DNA from: Harmothoe impar | Lineage: Eukaryota; Annelida; Polychaeta; Phyllodocida; Polynoidae | DNA: 64,000 nucleotides | Assembly: GCA_947462335.1 (NCBI GenBank) | Contig: OX381707.1 | Span: forward strand, 38,925,618 to 38,989,617 | Direction of reading: 5' to 3' | In this document: one piece after another, positions 19,310-31,300 of the stretch | Position numbering within the stretch: position 1 is the stretch's first letter | How the letters are laid out: every line of letters starts with the position of its first letter | The notes under the pieces: generated by a model | The model's database searches: none | Seen by the model: only the letters and a program-made list of their open reading frames with translations | Told to the model about the DNA's origin: nothing | Translations under genes and position numbers: made by a program

Positions 19310-20990
19310 TAAGCATAGTCCCGTTCCGATACATTATATACTACTGGTATCTATAATTTTTCTATTTGGAATGAAAATCATGTTTCCATGGCAACACATA
19401 TCAACAAGGACACCCATTTAGGCCTTAAAACGTTCTTTATACATTCCAAATATAGGGGCTTTTCACCAGAAATGGAATGTTTTGTATATTCCCATTTTTT
19501 TCTACAGAGAAAAGTACCCTAGAGCAATTTTTACTCTTTTTCTTTCATTTAAGGCCATAGTGGCGCCCCCCTGGTGGCAAAAATCGGAACTAATCCCGCA
19601 CTGACTATCCTTTCTGCTTGGCTGCTCACATATATGCTCACTAAAATATTAGCATCCTCCCTTTAGCTTGGGATGAATATCTGCAAAGCATATTGAAACT
19701 ATCATAATCTAATCCAGAGTTTATGCTGAGCATATACTTTCTGATTTGATCAGCTTGGATATGACTGACTGTTCAGCTCATCATAATTCAAACAAGTTAG
19801 TCCTTGAAGTATGTTATTCAGGAGGGGCTGTTCAAGGGCATGAATTTAAATATTGCAGAATATAATTATGATCTGGTACATCATCACAAATTGCCATAGG
19901 TCTACTAAGAGGGTGATGGAGAAATGGGGCTTCTTTTGGGTCATGTCAACATACCATTTATGTGTGACAATGAACAGACAAGCAGAAATGCATATATCCC
20001 TTGTGACCTAACCATCTTTCTTCGATTCCATCATATGCAAACTATATACGAGAATCCCTTCTTTTATGTATTTCCCCAGACTCACTGAAACCCCTCAATA
20101 AATGTGATTGCTGTGGCCAGTCCGCATTTACTTCTGGAGTGCTGGTCGGTTCTCCTCCAAACACATCACTCCTCCTCCATCCTTAAAAATCTCTTTGTTT
20201 ATTTCATGTGCCTGGTCTATTAACATTGTGAAAACCTATATTTCAGTATTTTGTACCATCCATCCACTTTCTGTAAACTAATATTACAAGGAAAGCTCTC
20301 CTGCATGGTGAAAATGTGGCATTATGTTGATGGTCTAATGACAAGAACCATGCTATATCTATAATGCACAAAGACAAATTGTCTTTGTCCATTGTAATCA
20401 GACATTGTTTCCCAAGGGATATTGGGGGTTACTCAACTTTAGCTAATGGTATCTGAGAGTTTCTGTTTTGAATAATTCGTGGGGCAAATATAGACATTCC
20501 TTGATGAAAAACATGTTGACCATTATTTAATGAAACTATATTTACATAATACTTAGGCCTTGATCCTCTTGGTGAAAGAGGATGGTAGCCCCATTGAGCG
20601 TTTGATATATAATTTGAACATGGTTTCATGATATCTTGAATTCTTCTATGTGATTGCAGTTCAAATACTATCTATATAATAGATTGTAATTATAGGGTTC
20701 ACCTTGACCTCTGCCATTGCTCACAGGAATACCTAAAAGGTGCCAGGTGCTTGAACTCTCTGTTCTCTGTTGCTTTGTCACATCTCAAATTGGCAACAGT
20801 GACTCTGGTGTTCAACATACACAAATAATCCATGCATATGTTTTTGCATACTCACAATGCCAATTGCCTCTTGGATTAGGAAATAATCATTTCATAATGA
20901 AATATTCAAAAATTATATAATTATTTGGTTACTGTTGTTGGTATATTGGTAAAGCACAATAGCATAGGTTCTCCTGTCACTGCCATCATT
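19310..20990. other. Host flank: end of target MITE, then unassigned DNA
   Basis: The first 50 bases continue the host MITE interrupted at 8682. From about 19360 to 19640 the sequence shares phrases with the repeat at 33640-33930 (TTTCCATGGCAAC, ACATTCCAAATA, TGCTCACA). No gene is seen in the rest. Confidence 0.5.
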
Positions 20991-20991
20991 T

Positions 20992-21460
20992 TGTGCTATT
21001 ACACAACCAATTTCTTTGATAAATAAATGATTTTAGATTGAAAAGTATAAAATCAATGCCCTTTTTGGCAGCCATTTTGGATTTAAAGAGTAACCAATGA
21101 CAATCTGCATTGGATGTCCCTTCCTAGATGGATTGTTCTCATCAATACCATCATTTTGAGCTATTACACAGCCACTTCGTTTGATAAATAAAGATTCTAG
21201 AGCAAAAAGTCTAAAATCAATACCCTTTTTGGCAGCCATCTTGGATTTAGCGGTGTTCCCCAACCCGAAACTCTTAGGACTTTTAGTATGTCATTCTAGG
21301 GACTTCATAGAAATGCATTGTGGTGAAAAACCTTTTGTTGCAATTTGTTTGACCTCAAACCTTAGTTTGCCTGGACTATTCCTTGCGAGGGGTGGTCTGG
21401 GGGAGTAGGCAGGCTGGTAGATCCGGTGAATAAAAACCTGATACCGAACTCACCTCCTGT
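20992..21460. repeat. Dispersed repeat, copy 2 (inverted)
   Basis: Reverse complement of 4540-5036 with moderate divergence. It includes the same internal duplication and the shared segment AACTCTTAGGACTTTTAGTA. The 75- and 76-codon frames are shadows. Confidence 0.75.
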
Positions 21461-21639
21461 GATCGCTGAATGCAGTGTTGGTATGTAATATAGGCATTAC
21501 AGCATACTGATTGCTATTCATAGTCCCACGCCAAAGGATCACTATTGTCAACTTATTCTAATTATACCACAGTGGAAGGCTAAGACAAAACATTCGCACC
21601 TTGGTTATATTGCATACCGTGGTTTAAAACAGATATGGG

Positions 21640-22044
21640 GGTAGACCCCTAAATTCGACACAGCGACATGTCCTATTCTTAGAATCGACATGCGACATGG
21701 GGCTTAGTGACATGGGACAGAAGGCTTAAAGCCCCGGCCACACTAGGCCTTTTTAAGCAGGTCCGACCCGACCAGACCCGACAATCGGATGTATTTTACC
21801 TGGCCGGTCTGATAGAGTTGTGCATGCCAAACTCTTCCGACTGTTGGGTCGGGTTGGGTCGGATCAAGTCGGGTCGGGCGAAATCAAGTAGGTGTGGCCG
21901 GGGCTTAAGACCTTAGTGACATGGGGCATGGACCCTTCTTAAAATCGACATGGGACATGAGCATTATTAAGCGACATTGACATGCGACATTGCAATTTTT
22001 TTAAATCGACATGCAACATGGGGACCCCCCATCTATACCCCCAC
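21640..22044. repeat. TCGACATGCGACATGGGG word-repeat element with a nested MITE
   Basis: The phrase AATCGACATGCGACATGG or close variants recurs six to seven times. A separate inverted-end element is inserted at 21724-21909: it starts CTTAAAGCCCCGGCCACAC, ends GTGTGGCCGGGGCTTAAG, and its interior repeats GGTCGGGT/ACCCGACC. The outer element has related words at 1975-2168. Confidence 0.7.
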
Positions 22045-22181
22045 AGATAGACAATGGTTATGAAAGGGTATTGGGATTAACCACAGCTTGCTGGTAGGGA
22101 GACTTGGGTTTCGCCCTCGTCTGGCCCCCACCAGCAAGCTGTGGTTAATTCTACATACCCTACGATAACCATAGTCTATCT
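22045..22181. repeat. Palindromic MITE, copy 1
   Basis: A 137-bp hairpin element starting AGATAGACAATGGTTATG and ending with its near reverse complement. The inner arms are TTAACCACAGCTTGCTGG and CCAGCAAGCTGTGGTTAA, with a central loop TTCGCCCTCGTC. A closer-to-perfect copy is at 41739-41875 and a partial one at about 52035-52075. Confidence 0.85.
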
Positions 22182-22194
22182 ATTACATAACTGA

Positions 22195-22195
<1 letters not shown>

Positions 22196-22268
<73 letters not shown>
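22196..22268 (+). repeat. (GT)n microsatellite
   Basis: Uninterrupted GT dinucleotides apart from one GTTT near the start. Confidence 0.95.
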
Positions 22269-22269
<1 letters not shown>

Positions 22270-22270
<1 letters not shown>

Positions 22271-23178
22271 ACCGTGACGACCTAATTCTGCACTTGGGTG
22301 CCACCTGGTGTGTAGTATTTGTACCTACAGACTGGGTCAACTTGGCGTGACCAATTGCAGGACAGCAGCGCCAGTAGTGGTAGTCTGAGGTATACTATGG
22401 ACCTTTAAATGGTAGGCACTAAATAAGCCTAATTAGCCCAATACTTTTCCGTATTCAAATGGGTCTGCTACGCTTAATAATTGTCCGATTGACATAATTC
22501 TTTTTTTGTTCTTCTTCTTACATTCAGAGCTTTCAGACAAAGGCCACAGATATGTCATGACACTATTATTCTCAATACTAAAACAGAGGTGCATCCATAT
22601 TTTACCCTGGGCTGTCTTCAATTTTTGACTTTCAGCTAACCTAAACACACATGTGTATACCTAAAATATGTGGCAATAAAGTGTACTTTGGGCAGAAATT
22701 ATATGGGGAGGGGGTTGTGCTGAGATTTGGTAGTTTTGTTCAAAAACACCTATATTTTCGGAACTACTGGGAGTAGAAATTCCGCACAAGCGTTGAAATG
22801 ACCACAAATATGTATAGAGCATGCAGAAACACTGAAATTAACTAATGGATGCAAAGCTAGTGCAGCCCAGCTGGTTGAGTGAGGGTAGGTTGTACGGGGA
22901 TTTGGCTGCAGTGCAGGCCGCCAGCCACCTCCAAATTTGACACAACTTTACTTTACATTTCATGTCATAGCATCACAACCAGAAATGCTGGACACTGCAT
23001 ATTAATGGGTGTGAAAGTAGACATTTTGGCAATTCCATAGCTGTTTAAATTGTGAAAAAGTACCTGCTAGAACTTACTCTAATGATGTTGGAAAGACAAA
23101 AAACGGCAGCTCGCGATCAAACTTACGTGAGTTGCGCGAGGTGTGGAACACCCTAATAGTAGGAGAAGCGAGGATGCG
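22270..23178. other. Intergenic DNA, no gene seen
   Basis: Only short frames are present, and none has recognisable protein features. Confidence 0.5.
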
Positions 23179-23179
23179 T

Positions 23180-23226
23180 TCGAGGGGGCGGGGCACTCAG
23201 ACTGACTGAGTGCCCCGCCCCCTCGA
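23180..23226. repeat. GC-rich perfect hairpin
   Basis: Arms of 21 bp (T + CGAGGGGGCGGGGCACTCAG and the reverse complement) flank a 5-base loop ACTGA. It is far more GC-rich than its surroundings. Confidence 0.9.
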
Positions 23227-23342
23227 CCTATAATATAGCTGTGTGGCAAGGCGACTGTGGCAAGCCCCCGGGGGCAAGCCATTTGTTCACCCTCGATATC
23301 TAGTCCACCTCAGTCAGACCCTATGTTCACAACGTGGAGGCT

Positions 23343-24440
23343 GGGTTAGGGAGGATTCATTATATATATGGCAGGCGGGGGGGGGGGGGGGGGGTGAGCG
23401 TTTGGCAAATCGAATACGTCAAAAATAATTGGCCCCCCCCCTAGGAATAGGTTGGAAAAAAAAGGCCCCCCCCTCGGAATAGCTTGAAAAAAAAGCGCCC
23501 CCCCCCCTCACCCTGGATCATTTTCAACTTTATTACAAAAACAATGTTGGTGTCTACTAATTATATATACGTCATGTGCAAAATAAATTGTCCCCACTGC
23601 TCCATTGGGCATTGCCACTATCATTTCCTTTAGGGATTCACATTCTATCCATGGTCCTGGGCTGTTTCAGTATGTACAGAGCCTTTTCGGTCTGACCAGA
23701 GCACAAGTCTAGAGGGCTGGTCAGTTGCTCAATCCCACGCCAGAGGGCAGGGCAACATGGTGGCAGTGGATGGCTTTGAACAACTTGCCTGCTTCAATTT
23801 GGCCACAGGAAGCTCAATCTAACATTAAATACCCATTGGCATCAAGTACTATAGCATCGACCCCCAAGGGGTACTCTGATGCATAATTGTATGCATTTAA
23901 TCATGGGCACTTTTTTACCTACAATTTACTACTTTGCAACAAATACATCTATTCGTAAGGTGTACCGGGTATCAGTGTAAACGTCTCATGATACTCGCTG
24001 GTGAGTGATAATAGTTAAACCTCAGACGATCGACTTACATACCATTGAGTTTAAGGGCCCCAGTGCTTATAAATTGGAAGCTCCCATACCCTCAGTGCTT
24101 ACATGAGGCCGGCACTTTTTTGAAGACTGACAAAACGGTGGGCTATTCTGAGTGTCAAAAGTGATGCAGTGAGAGATTTGCTGGGTGTTTGAGGAAAATT
24201 TTTGAAAATTTTGAAAATATTGACATAATTTGGTAAAATATAACACAGGCTGTTACCAAAATTCGCGACATTTCAACGTACTAAATTCGCAACATTTTTA
24301 GGAATACCCCTAAAAACAAAGGCCCCCCCTAAGAATAGGGTAAAAAAAAAGGCCCCCCCCCCCTTTGAATACCCCTAAAAAAATTTGCCCCCCTCCTCAA
24401 ATGCTCACCCCTCCCGGCCATAAATAATGAACCCTCCCTT
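23343..24440. repeat. About 1.1-kb element with inverted ends and GGCCCCCCC words
   Basis: The left end GGGAGGATTCATTATATATA (then GGCAGG, a G run and GTGAGC) is the approximate inverse of the right end, CTCACCCCTCCCGGCCATAAATAATGAACCCTCCC in sense. Next to each end, diverged copies of AGGAATAGG...AAAAAAGGCCCCCCC repeat three times. No ORF of note lies between them. Confidence 0.55.
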
Positions 24441-24445
24441 ATGGG

Positions 24446-24615
24446 ACAGAACTATCGATATCGGGGTTTTAATTCCGATATCGGAGTTTCTAATTCCGAT
24501 ATCGGAGTTTCTCATTCCGATATCGGAGTTAATAACTTCAATATCGGAGTAATAAACTTCGATATCGGAATAATACACTCCGATATCAGAGTTAAAAACT
24601 CCGATATCGGGGTGA
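24446..24615. repeat. 21-bp tandem array centred on CCGATATCGG
   Basis: Eight units of ATTCCGATATCGGAGTTTAA type. The GATATC cores start at 24457, 24477, 24498, 24519, 24540, 24561, 24582 and 24603, a period of 21 bp after the first. Each core is self-complementary. Because 21 is a multiple of 3, both strands stay open and give a shadow peptide repeat of NSDIGV type. Confidence 0.92.
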
Positions 24616-24639
24616 ACATATCGCTTGCCATAGGCGTCT

Positions 24640-25185
24640 GTTACGGCCGAGGTTGAAAGCTCAATTAGAATTACCCCTCGACCCAGAGAGAGAGACACTC
24701 GGACAGGCAGATGGGTACAGATGGCACGATTGTAGGACTGATGGCCCCATGGTCTGATGGCCCCATGGTCTGATGGCCCCAATTTCTGGGTCTGATGGCC
24801 CCATAGGGCCATACACTTGGGTACACGGACTTTAGGGGGTGATAATTTTTTAACAACAGGGGGGGGGGGGTGGTGGGTTTCCGCGCAGAACGCCAAAATT
24901 TTTTTACCCCCCCCCCGGTCAAGGGGTCGAAATTTTATACCCCCCCCCCCCCTTGTGGGTCGAAAATCGGCGCGCGCACGGGCCCTTTGAGGCATAGTAA
25001 TACGCTGGCTTTTTGGCTCAAAACAGGTTAAATGTTTTTGCCCCCCCCCCCCCCCAAGAGGGGTCCAAATTTTTTCACCCCCCCCGGGCAAGGGGTCCAA
25101 ATTTTGTTTCCCCCCCCCCCAAAAAAAAAAACCCACCACCACCCCAGCCCCCCTGTTGATAAAAGATGATCACTTGGATTTTAGG
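24640..25185. repeat. Low-complexity region with TGATGGCCCCA repeats and C runs
   Basis: TGATGGCCCCATGGTC is repeated three to four times at 24735-24815. Alternating A-rich and poly-C segments follow (24840-25140), including three copies of a GGGTC-AAATTTT-CCCCCC phrase. The long minus-strand frame across this region is a product of the repeats. Confidence 0.6.
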
Positions 25186-26535
25186 CACCCTGATTACAGG
25201 CCCCCTGCCTTCAGGCCCTCCGGATCTTAGGCCCCCGGTCATTCTGCATCCACATCCGTCACGTCCACTACCTCCTCCTCACATCCACTACCACTTCCTC
25301 ACGTCAACTACCTTCCTCACGTCCACTACCTTCCCCTCACGTCCACTACCTTCCCCTCATGTCAACTACTTTCCCCTCACATCCATCTCCGCACGTCTAC
25401 TACCTGTCCCTCACGTCCACTACCTTCCCCACACGTCCACTACCTGCCCCTCACGTCCACTACCTTCCCCTCACGTCCACTACCTTCCCCTCACATCCAC
25501 TACCTTCCCCTCACGTCCACTACCTGCCCCTCACATCCACTACTTTCCCTCACGTCCACTACCATCTCCTCACGTCCACTACCATCTCCTCACATCCACT
25601 ACCATCTCCTCACGTCCAATACATTCTCCTCACGTCCACTACGACTTTCTCATGTCCAGTATCATCTCCTGAACCTCATCCCTCACACCCAACCCCATTC
25701 CCTCACGTCAAACCTGAGGAAGTGGTAGTGGACGTGAGGAGGTGGTAGTGGACGTGAGGAAGTGGTAGTGGATGTGAGGAGGTGGTAGTGGACGTGAGGA
25801 AGTGGTAGTGGATGTGAGGAGGTGGTAGTGGACGTGAGAAAGTGCATGGTAGTGGATGTGAGGAGAAGGGGTTGGACGTGAGGGAGGGGCTTGGACGTGA
25901 AGGAATGGGGTTGGACGTGTGAAAAGGGGTTGGATATGAGGGAGGGGGGGTGGACGTGAGGGAGGGGTTGGACGTGAGGAAATGGGGTTGGATGTGAGGG
26001 AGGGGGTTGGACTTTAGAGAAGGGGGTTGGATGTGAGGGAGGGGGTTGGACGTGAGAGAAGGGGGTTGGACGTGAGAGAAGAGGTTGGATGTGAGGGAGG
26101 GGGTTGGACGTGAGGGAGGTGGGTTTACATGTGAGGGAGGGGGGTTGGATGTGAGGGAATTGGGCTGGATGTGAGAGAAGGGGTTGGATGTGAGGGAGGG
26201 GTTGGACGTGAGGGAATGGGGTTGGATGTGAGGGAGGGCGTTGGACGTTAGAGAAGGGGGTTGGATATGAGGGAGGGGGTTGGACGTGAGGGAGGGGTGT
26301 GGACATCATGATTTGTAAGAGATAGTGTTGGACGTGATGAATTTGAATGAGATAATCGGGTGTGGACATATGATATAGATGTGAGATTGGTGCCTACAGG
26401 CCGGGGCCTCTAGTCAGGGTGGCCTAAAGGCAGGGGGCCTCAGATCCGGAGCGCCTGTGGGTTGAGGGCCTGTGTTCCGCCGGCCTGTGGGCTGGGGGCC
26501 TACAGTCAGGAGGGCCTGTATTCCGGATACACCAT
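25186..26535. repeat. Palindromic element with internal CACGTCCACTACC minisatellite
   Basis: The outer arms are inverted copies (left AGGCACCCTGATTACAGG with GGATCTTAGGCC; right GGCCTCAGATCCGG with CAGTCAGGAGGGCC). From about 25255 to 25650 the left arm is a CCTCACGTCCACTACCTTCC-type array. From about 25720 to 26340 the right arm is the reverse complement, drifting to GGGTTGGACGTGAGGGAGG. Frames of 129-228 codons are repeat artefacts. Confidence 0.8.
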
Positions 26536-26539
26536 GCCC

Positions 26540-27240
26540 CAACATACTTACTCACTTATTGACCAGCACCACAGGTACTGGTCAGTCTTAGCAGGTACAA
26601 GAGGCCCATTGAAATAGCATTGAGGGACCGGACTGACCACCCTGTGTACATATGCTCTATACTCTGTACCATTTGTACCCCGCACCCTTCAGCCCTGTCC
26701 TATACCAGCCTGGGTCTCAATCCGCTCTGGCAATCCTATTGTCTGGCATTTCACAGTTTGCAGGTTTAGGAGAAATCATTGTATCTCAATGTATACTAAA
26801 TCCTCCTTTAGTCTAAATGATCATTAGATTTTTCAAAATTCTAACATAAAAAATCTCTTAAAAGTCTGGGTAAGGTATCCATAGCAGGAACATGCACCTA
26901 AATGTGTATTTTCTTGTTACTTCATGCATATTGTAAGAGACTCATTTGTCTCTTCATTAACTCCTCTCATCGGAAAATGCTGGCGTTATAAGAATACGCA
27001 CGACCGACCTAACTCAAGTGAATGCACGGAAAAACATTTACAGTGAGTCTTAACCCAGTCTTGCAACCTGATCTTATATAGGCAGTCTTACTCTAGTTCC
27101 TTACTCACGGGGGCCTCTACCACCCAACCCCGGTTCTTTTTCTTTTCCCCCTTCTTTAGTAACAGTGGAACCTATTATTAAGACTTTCAGATTAGGTTGT
27201 AAGACATTTGTAAGACTGGGTTAAGACTCACTGCTTCAAA
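26540..27240. other. Intergenic DNA, no gene seen
   Basis: Short unrelated frames only. A poly-pyrimidine stretch begins at its right border. Confidence 0.5.
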
Positions 27241-27249
27241 GACCCCCCC

Positions 27250-27597
<348 letters not shown>

Positions 27598-28368
27598 AGT
27601 GAACGGGGCTGTCCAACTACATGTACATTAAATAACATACCCTTATTCAAGTTATTGCAATAGTTGTTCTTCACCCCTTTATTTCAAAGTTATACATCTG
27701 TCGGTTTCTCTCTGTCTCGCTGTATCTGTCTTTGTTTATACTTAGGCTAAAAAAGAAGCTTAGTGTCAGGTAACATGGAGGAAAATGTAGGGTTGGTAGG
27801 TCGGATTAAAGAAAATTATCCTTTTTTTTCGAACATGAATGTACCAATCATCACCAACCTACCTACTTACCTACTCCTCCCTACCTTAGTGCATATAGGC
27901 CTAAGGAATACCTGTCACAAACTACAATACAGAAATTGACAGACAGACAGGATGCCTTTTCCAGTTATCTCTTGAAGAACATTGCACACATACAGTGTGT
28001 ATACCTTATATATAAGGACAAAGGCACATTTCAATAAGAGACTAAGTGCATATCTAGTGTGGCACACGTCGGCTTCCGTACTACTCCTAAAATTGACCAA
28101 AAAAGGGTAAAAATAGGGTTGGTTGGGTGACCTGAAACAAACTTTTTTTTGGCCTTATAGGACGCAATGTAAATATACTACTGTACATGAAGTTTCTTCA
28201 TTGTTTCCTGTCGCCACAATCACCAGTCTCGTTATAAGTAAAGAATACGTCTACTGCTATTCTCTCTCCAGCTGCATGATCGTCCAACCGACCACCCATG
28301 CTACCACTGTTGGGCCACCACCACCTCCAACACACATGCTCACAGGGCTCTGTCACTGCTGAACCCAC
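27598..28368. other. Upstream region of the acyltransferase gene
   Basis: Presumed 5' flank and leader of the gene starting at 28369. It contains an inverted-end repeat (AGGGTTGGTAGGTCGGATTAAA near 27790 in outline, AGGGTTGGTTGGGTGACC near 28115) whose words recur at 48900-49075. No TATA box is obvious. Confidence 0.4.
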
Positions 28369-31300
28369 ATGACCATGCCCTCTGCCTCCATCGCAGCGTC
28401 CCGGCGGGAGCTCTTCATAGAGTCTCTGGATGACCCGGATAAAGTTTCTGCCGCCCGCCAGGAGGGGGCGGGAGGTGTGAGGGACGCTGTAGAATCAGCA
28501 GTGACGGGAGAGGAAGAGCTGAGGGGGAATGAGGAAGGGCATAGTAATTGCAAAGGAGAAGACACAACTACGGGCAAGATGGGCAAAGGAACCCAGGAGC
28601 TCTCAAGAAGTTCATTGAATTCTTTCTCAAAAGCTGGTCTAGCGGACACTAAGGGGTAAGTTAGAGAGTCATATATATTGTTTATTACTAAAACTTTTTC
28701 ACCTCACCCAGGTCTACCGACAGTTGTTTGGCCACATCACCCTCGCGTGTGCCCGTTGAACCGTCGGTAAAAACCGAGGTGTTTGGATCTAATGAAGGAT
28801 CCACTCCCGTCAGTGTAGAACCAACAGGATTCAAACCAAGAGGCCTAACATCCTTGTTTGAAGTTTTCTGTCCCTCAGGACAAAAGAGATTTGTAGACAA
28901 CGAGTCTGACAATCTCCTCTGGCTTATGTCAAAGGCATCCGGGGCTGGGGATTGCTCCCCTTCGATGCCTTTCTGCCCGTGAAGAACCGTACATTCTGTA
29001 CAGCCTCCTCTCTTTCCTCCGCAGGAGATTTACTCCTGTTGCAGAAAGAGGTGACAAATTCGTACAGGTAGTCCATACACAAAACCAAAGTCTATTTGTC
29101 TCACAGTTGTTTTGTACAAATGGTCATGGCACCAGTGTAGTTGGTCTAGACTACGGTGACTCTTATTAATGAACAACAACCGGACACAGTTTGGTTAGGC
29201 TTTAATATACGTCGACTTTATTAAAAGGAGTGCTCAAGTATTATCTCTGCATGAACCGTCAGTAAAACAGGTACAACAGGTATCAGAACGTGATATGAAT
29301 AATACCGGTAGGGTATAAGTATAACTACAGCATAGCTATTTACCGGAGTTCAGGGAGGTTGTGCCTCAGCATGCACCAGACCTGACTGTCTTAACACAGC
29401 AGACAGTCCACCTTATATAATACCCGTGGTGTTCACATGACTGGCACCAGTAGTGTCATCTAGTGGTCGATAGTTATGTAGTTATGAAGCCCTTAATGAT
29501 AATTATCGTCAGTTTCCTCGGTATGCAACCGTATATGATAAACGACGGTATATGAACCGTCGGTACTCATTAAGGAATGAATAACATGTTATGAAAAATA
29601 ATAGAACCATCTTATGTTCAATCATAACAGCACATAGATAGATATACCACAATAACATAGCTGTTACAGCTGCCCGTTACAGATAGAAGTATAGTATTAT
29701 TGCATTTGGGGGGCTGTTTCCCCACATAATTTGGACTTCCGCATAATGCGGACAAAATATTCCATAATTTGTGGAGAACATATAAATAATAAATAAAATC
29801 ATTTCTTGTACCCCAAATGGTAATTTTACCTCCGGCAACCTTAAAGTGTTCCGGAAGTACACGAGAAGGAAGAGCGCATGCGCGAGTGACGTCAGTTCGT
29901 GAATAGCGTTTTGAATCGTCGAGACGTAGGTAAGTAAGAGCGTGTAAATTCATGTTTTTATATTAATTAATTGGGTCGATGGCATAAAACTTCGCGACAA
30001 AGTTGTAGATATGATTGTGTAGAACATTTTGATACCCGTTTTCCGGGATTTGATTAAGTAAATCACTACATTTTCGTTTTTTCTTGTTTTTCTAACAGAA
30101 CGCCGAAGTAAATCTTCATTCTTGAAAAAATTGTCGTCCGCCCGGATTGTAAATCCAGATAATGGCAGATACGGAGAAATCCAAAGACAATGCCCTACCC
30201 GATTCCATCGGAGAGGGGGATATAGAGTCTACTACGACTACTACCAAGTTAAGTGTAAAAAAAAACTAAAGAATTAAAGGAGAGCTAAAGCCATTGCGAA
30301 GAAAGTGTCATCGATTAAGTCGCCTGTTTCCAAGGAGACGGGGAAGCGAATGTCGATCAGCCAACCAGCTATCGAAGTTATATCACGTGACTGGGAGAGC
30401 CAATCAGCGCCCGCGGAGGCGGCGTCTGCCAAGGCGCCGAAATCCGCCATCTTGAATTCTAAAAGTAAACAAGACCCAGCTAGCAAAACTCATGTAAATT
30501 ACATCATTTTTACATCATTATCTGATTGGTGGTGACATAATTGGATGATGTCAATTGTCGTTCCCAAGATGTCACATATGCAAGAAGTTTTTACGTGTCC
30601 CTTTGCATGGGTATTTTACATAAGTATATTTACATTTAAAAAAATACATATCAATGATATGTTTGAACTTAATAATAATGACGTATATAATTGACCAGCT
30701 GTAGGCCTAAAACATGTCTGAAACGTATAAATTTAGACATGTCAAAAAGATGTGATATGGAGATATGTACATGACATGTTGCAGGGATGACATTTATACC
30801 AGTTTTGAGTATACCCCCCTCCGAGTAGTGATTATAAATCAGATAGGATATTTAGGATAACTCTGAGAGATTGTAGACATCATATAGTTATGTCCATTTT
30901 ATGTCAATGTATGACATGTACACAGGCACTCTGCATAGGAAGCAAACACCTGCTCTGTGAAAGACACTTTGCAGGCATTTTCCATTCCTTACAGACACAA
31001 TTATCCTAGCCAGGAGGCCCAGATGTGATATCAGCCCAAAGCCAGAATTTCTTCTTATACAATTTGAAAGGACACAGAAAAGGTGTCCCATTATGTGCCT
31101 TGGCTGTCCAACTATAATTCACCAAGTCACTGTAACACAAGTAACCCAGCTAGCACCTTATGTAAAAAGCACATCTTTTACTGGTCATATTCACGTTGAT
31201 ACGTGAAAATGACCTGATCATGACGTCTCAAGGGAGTAAATCCTTGTACATAACAGTTTGACGGGAAACTGATGTATTGTTTACATCTAAATGGCAATTA

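Noticed and set aside
24446..24615. CRISPR array
   Set aside because: Units are contiguous 21-bp repeats without variable spacers, and the genome is eukaryotic.
24405..26369. Frames of 129-245 codons at 24.4-26.4 kb
   Set aside because: They read through tandem repeats and homopolymers and have no domain.
28728..28982. 84-codon ORF as a second exon of the acyltransferase
   Set aside because: The frame does not connect to the phase required by the exon at 38701, and the direct junction 28655-38701 fits exactly.
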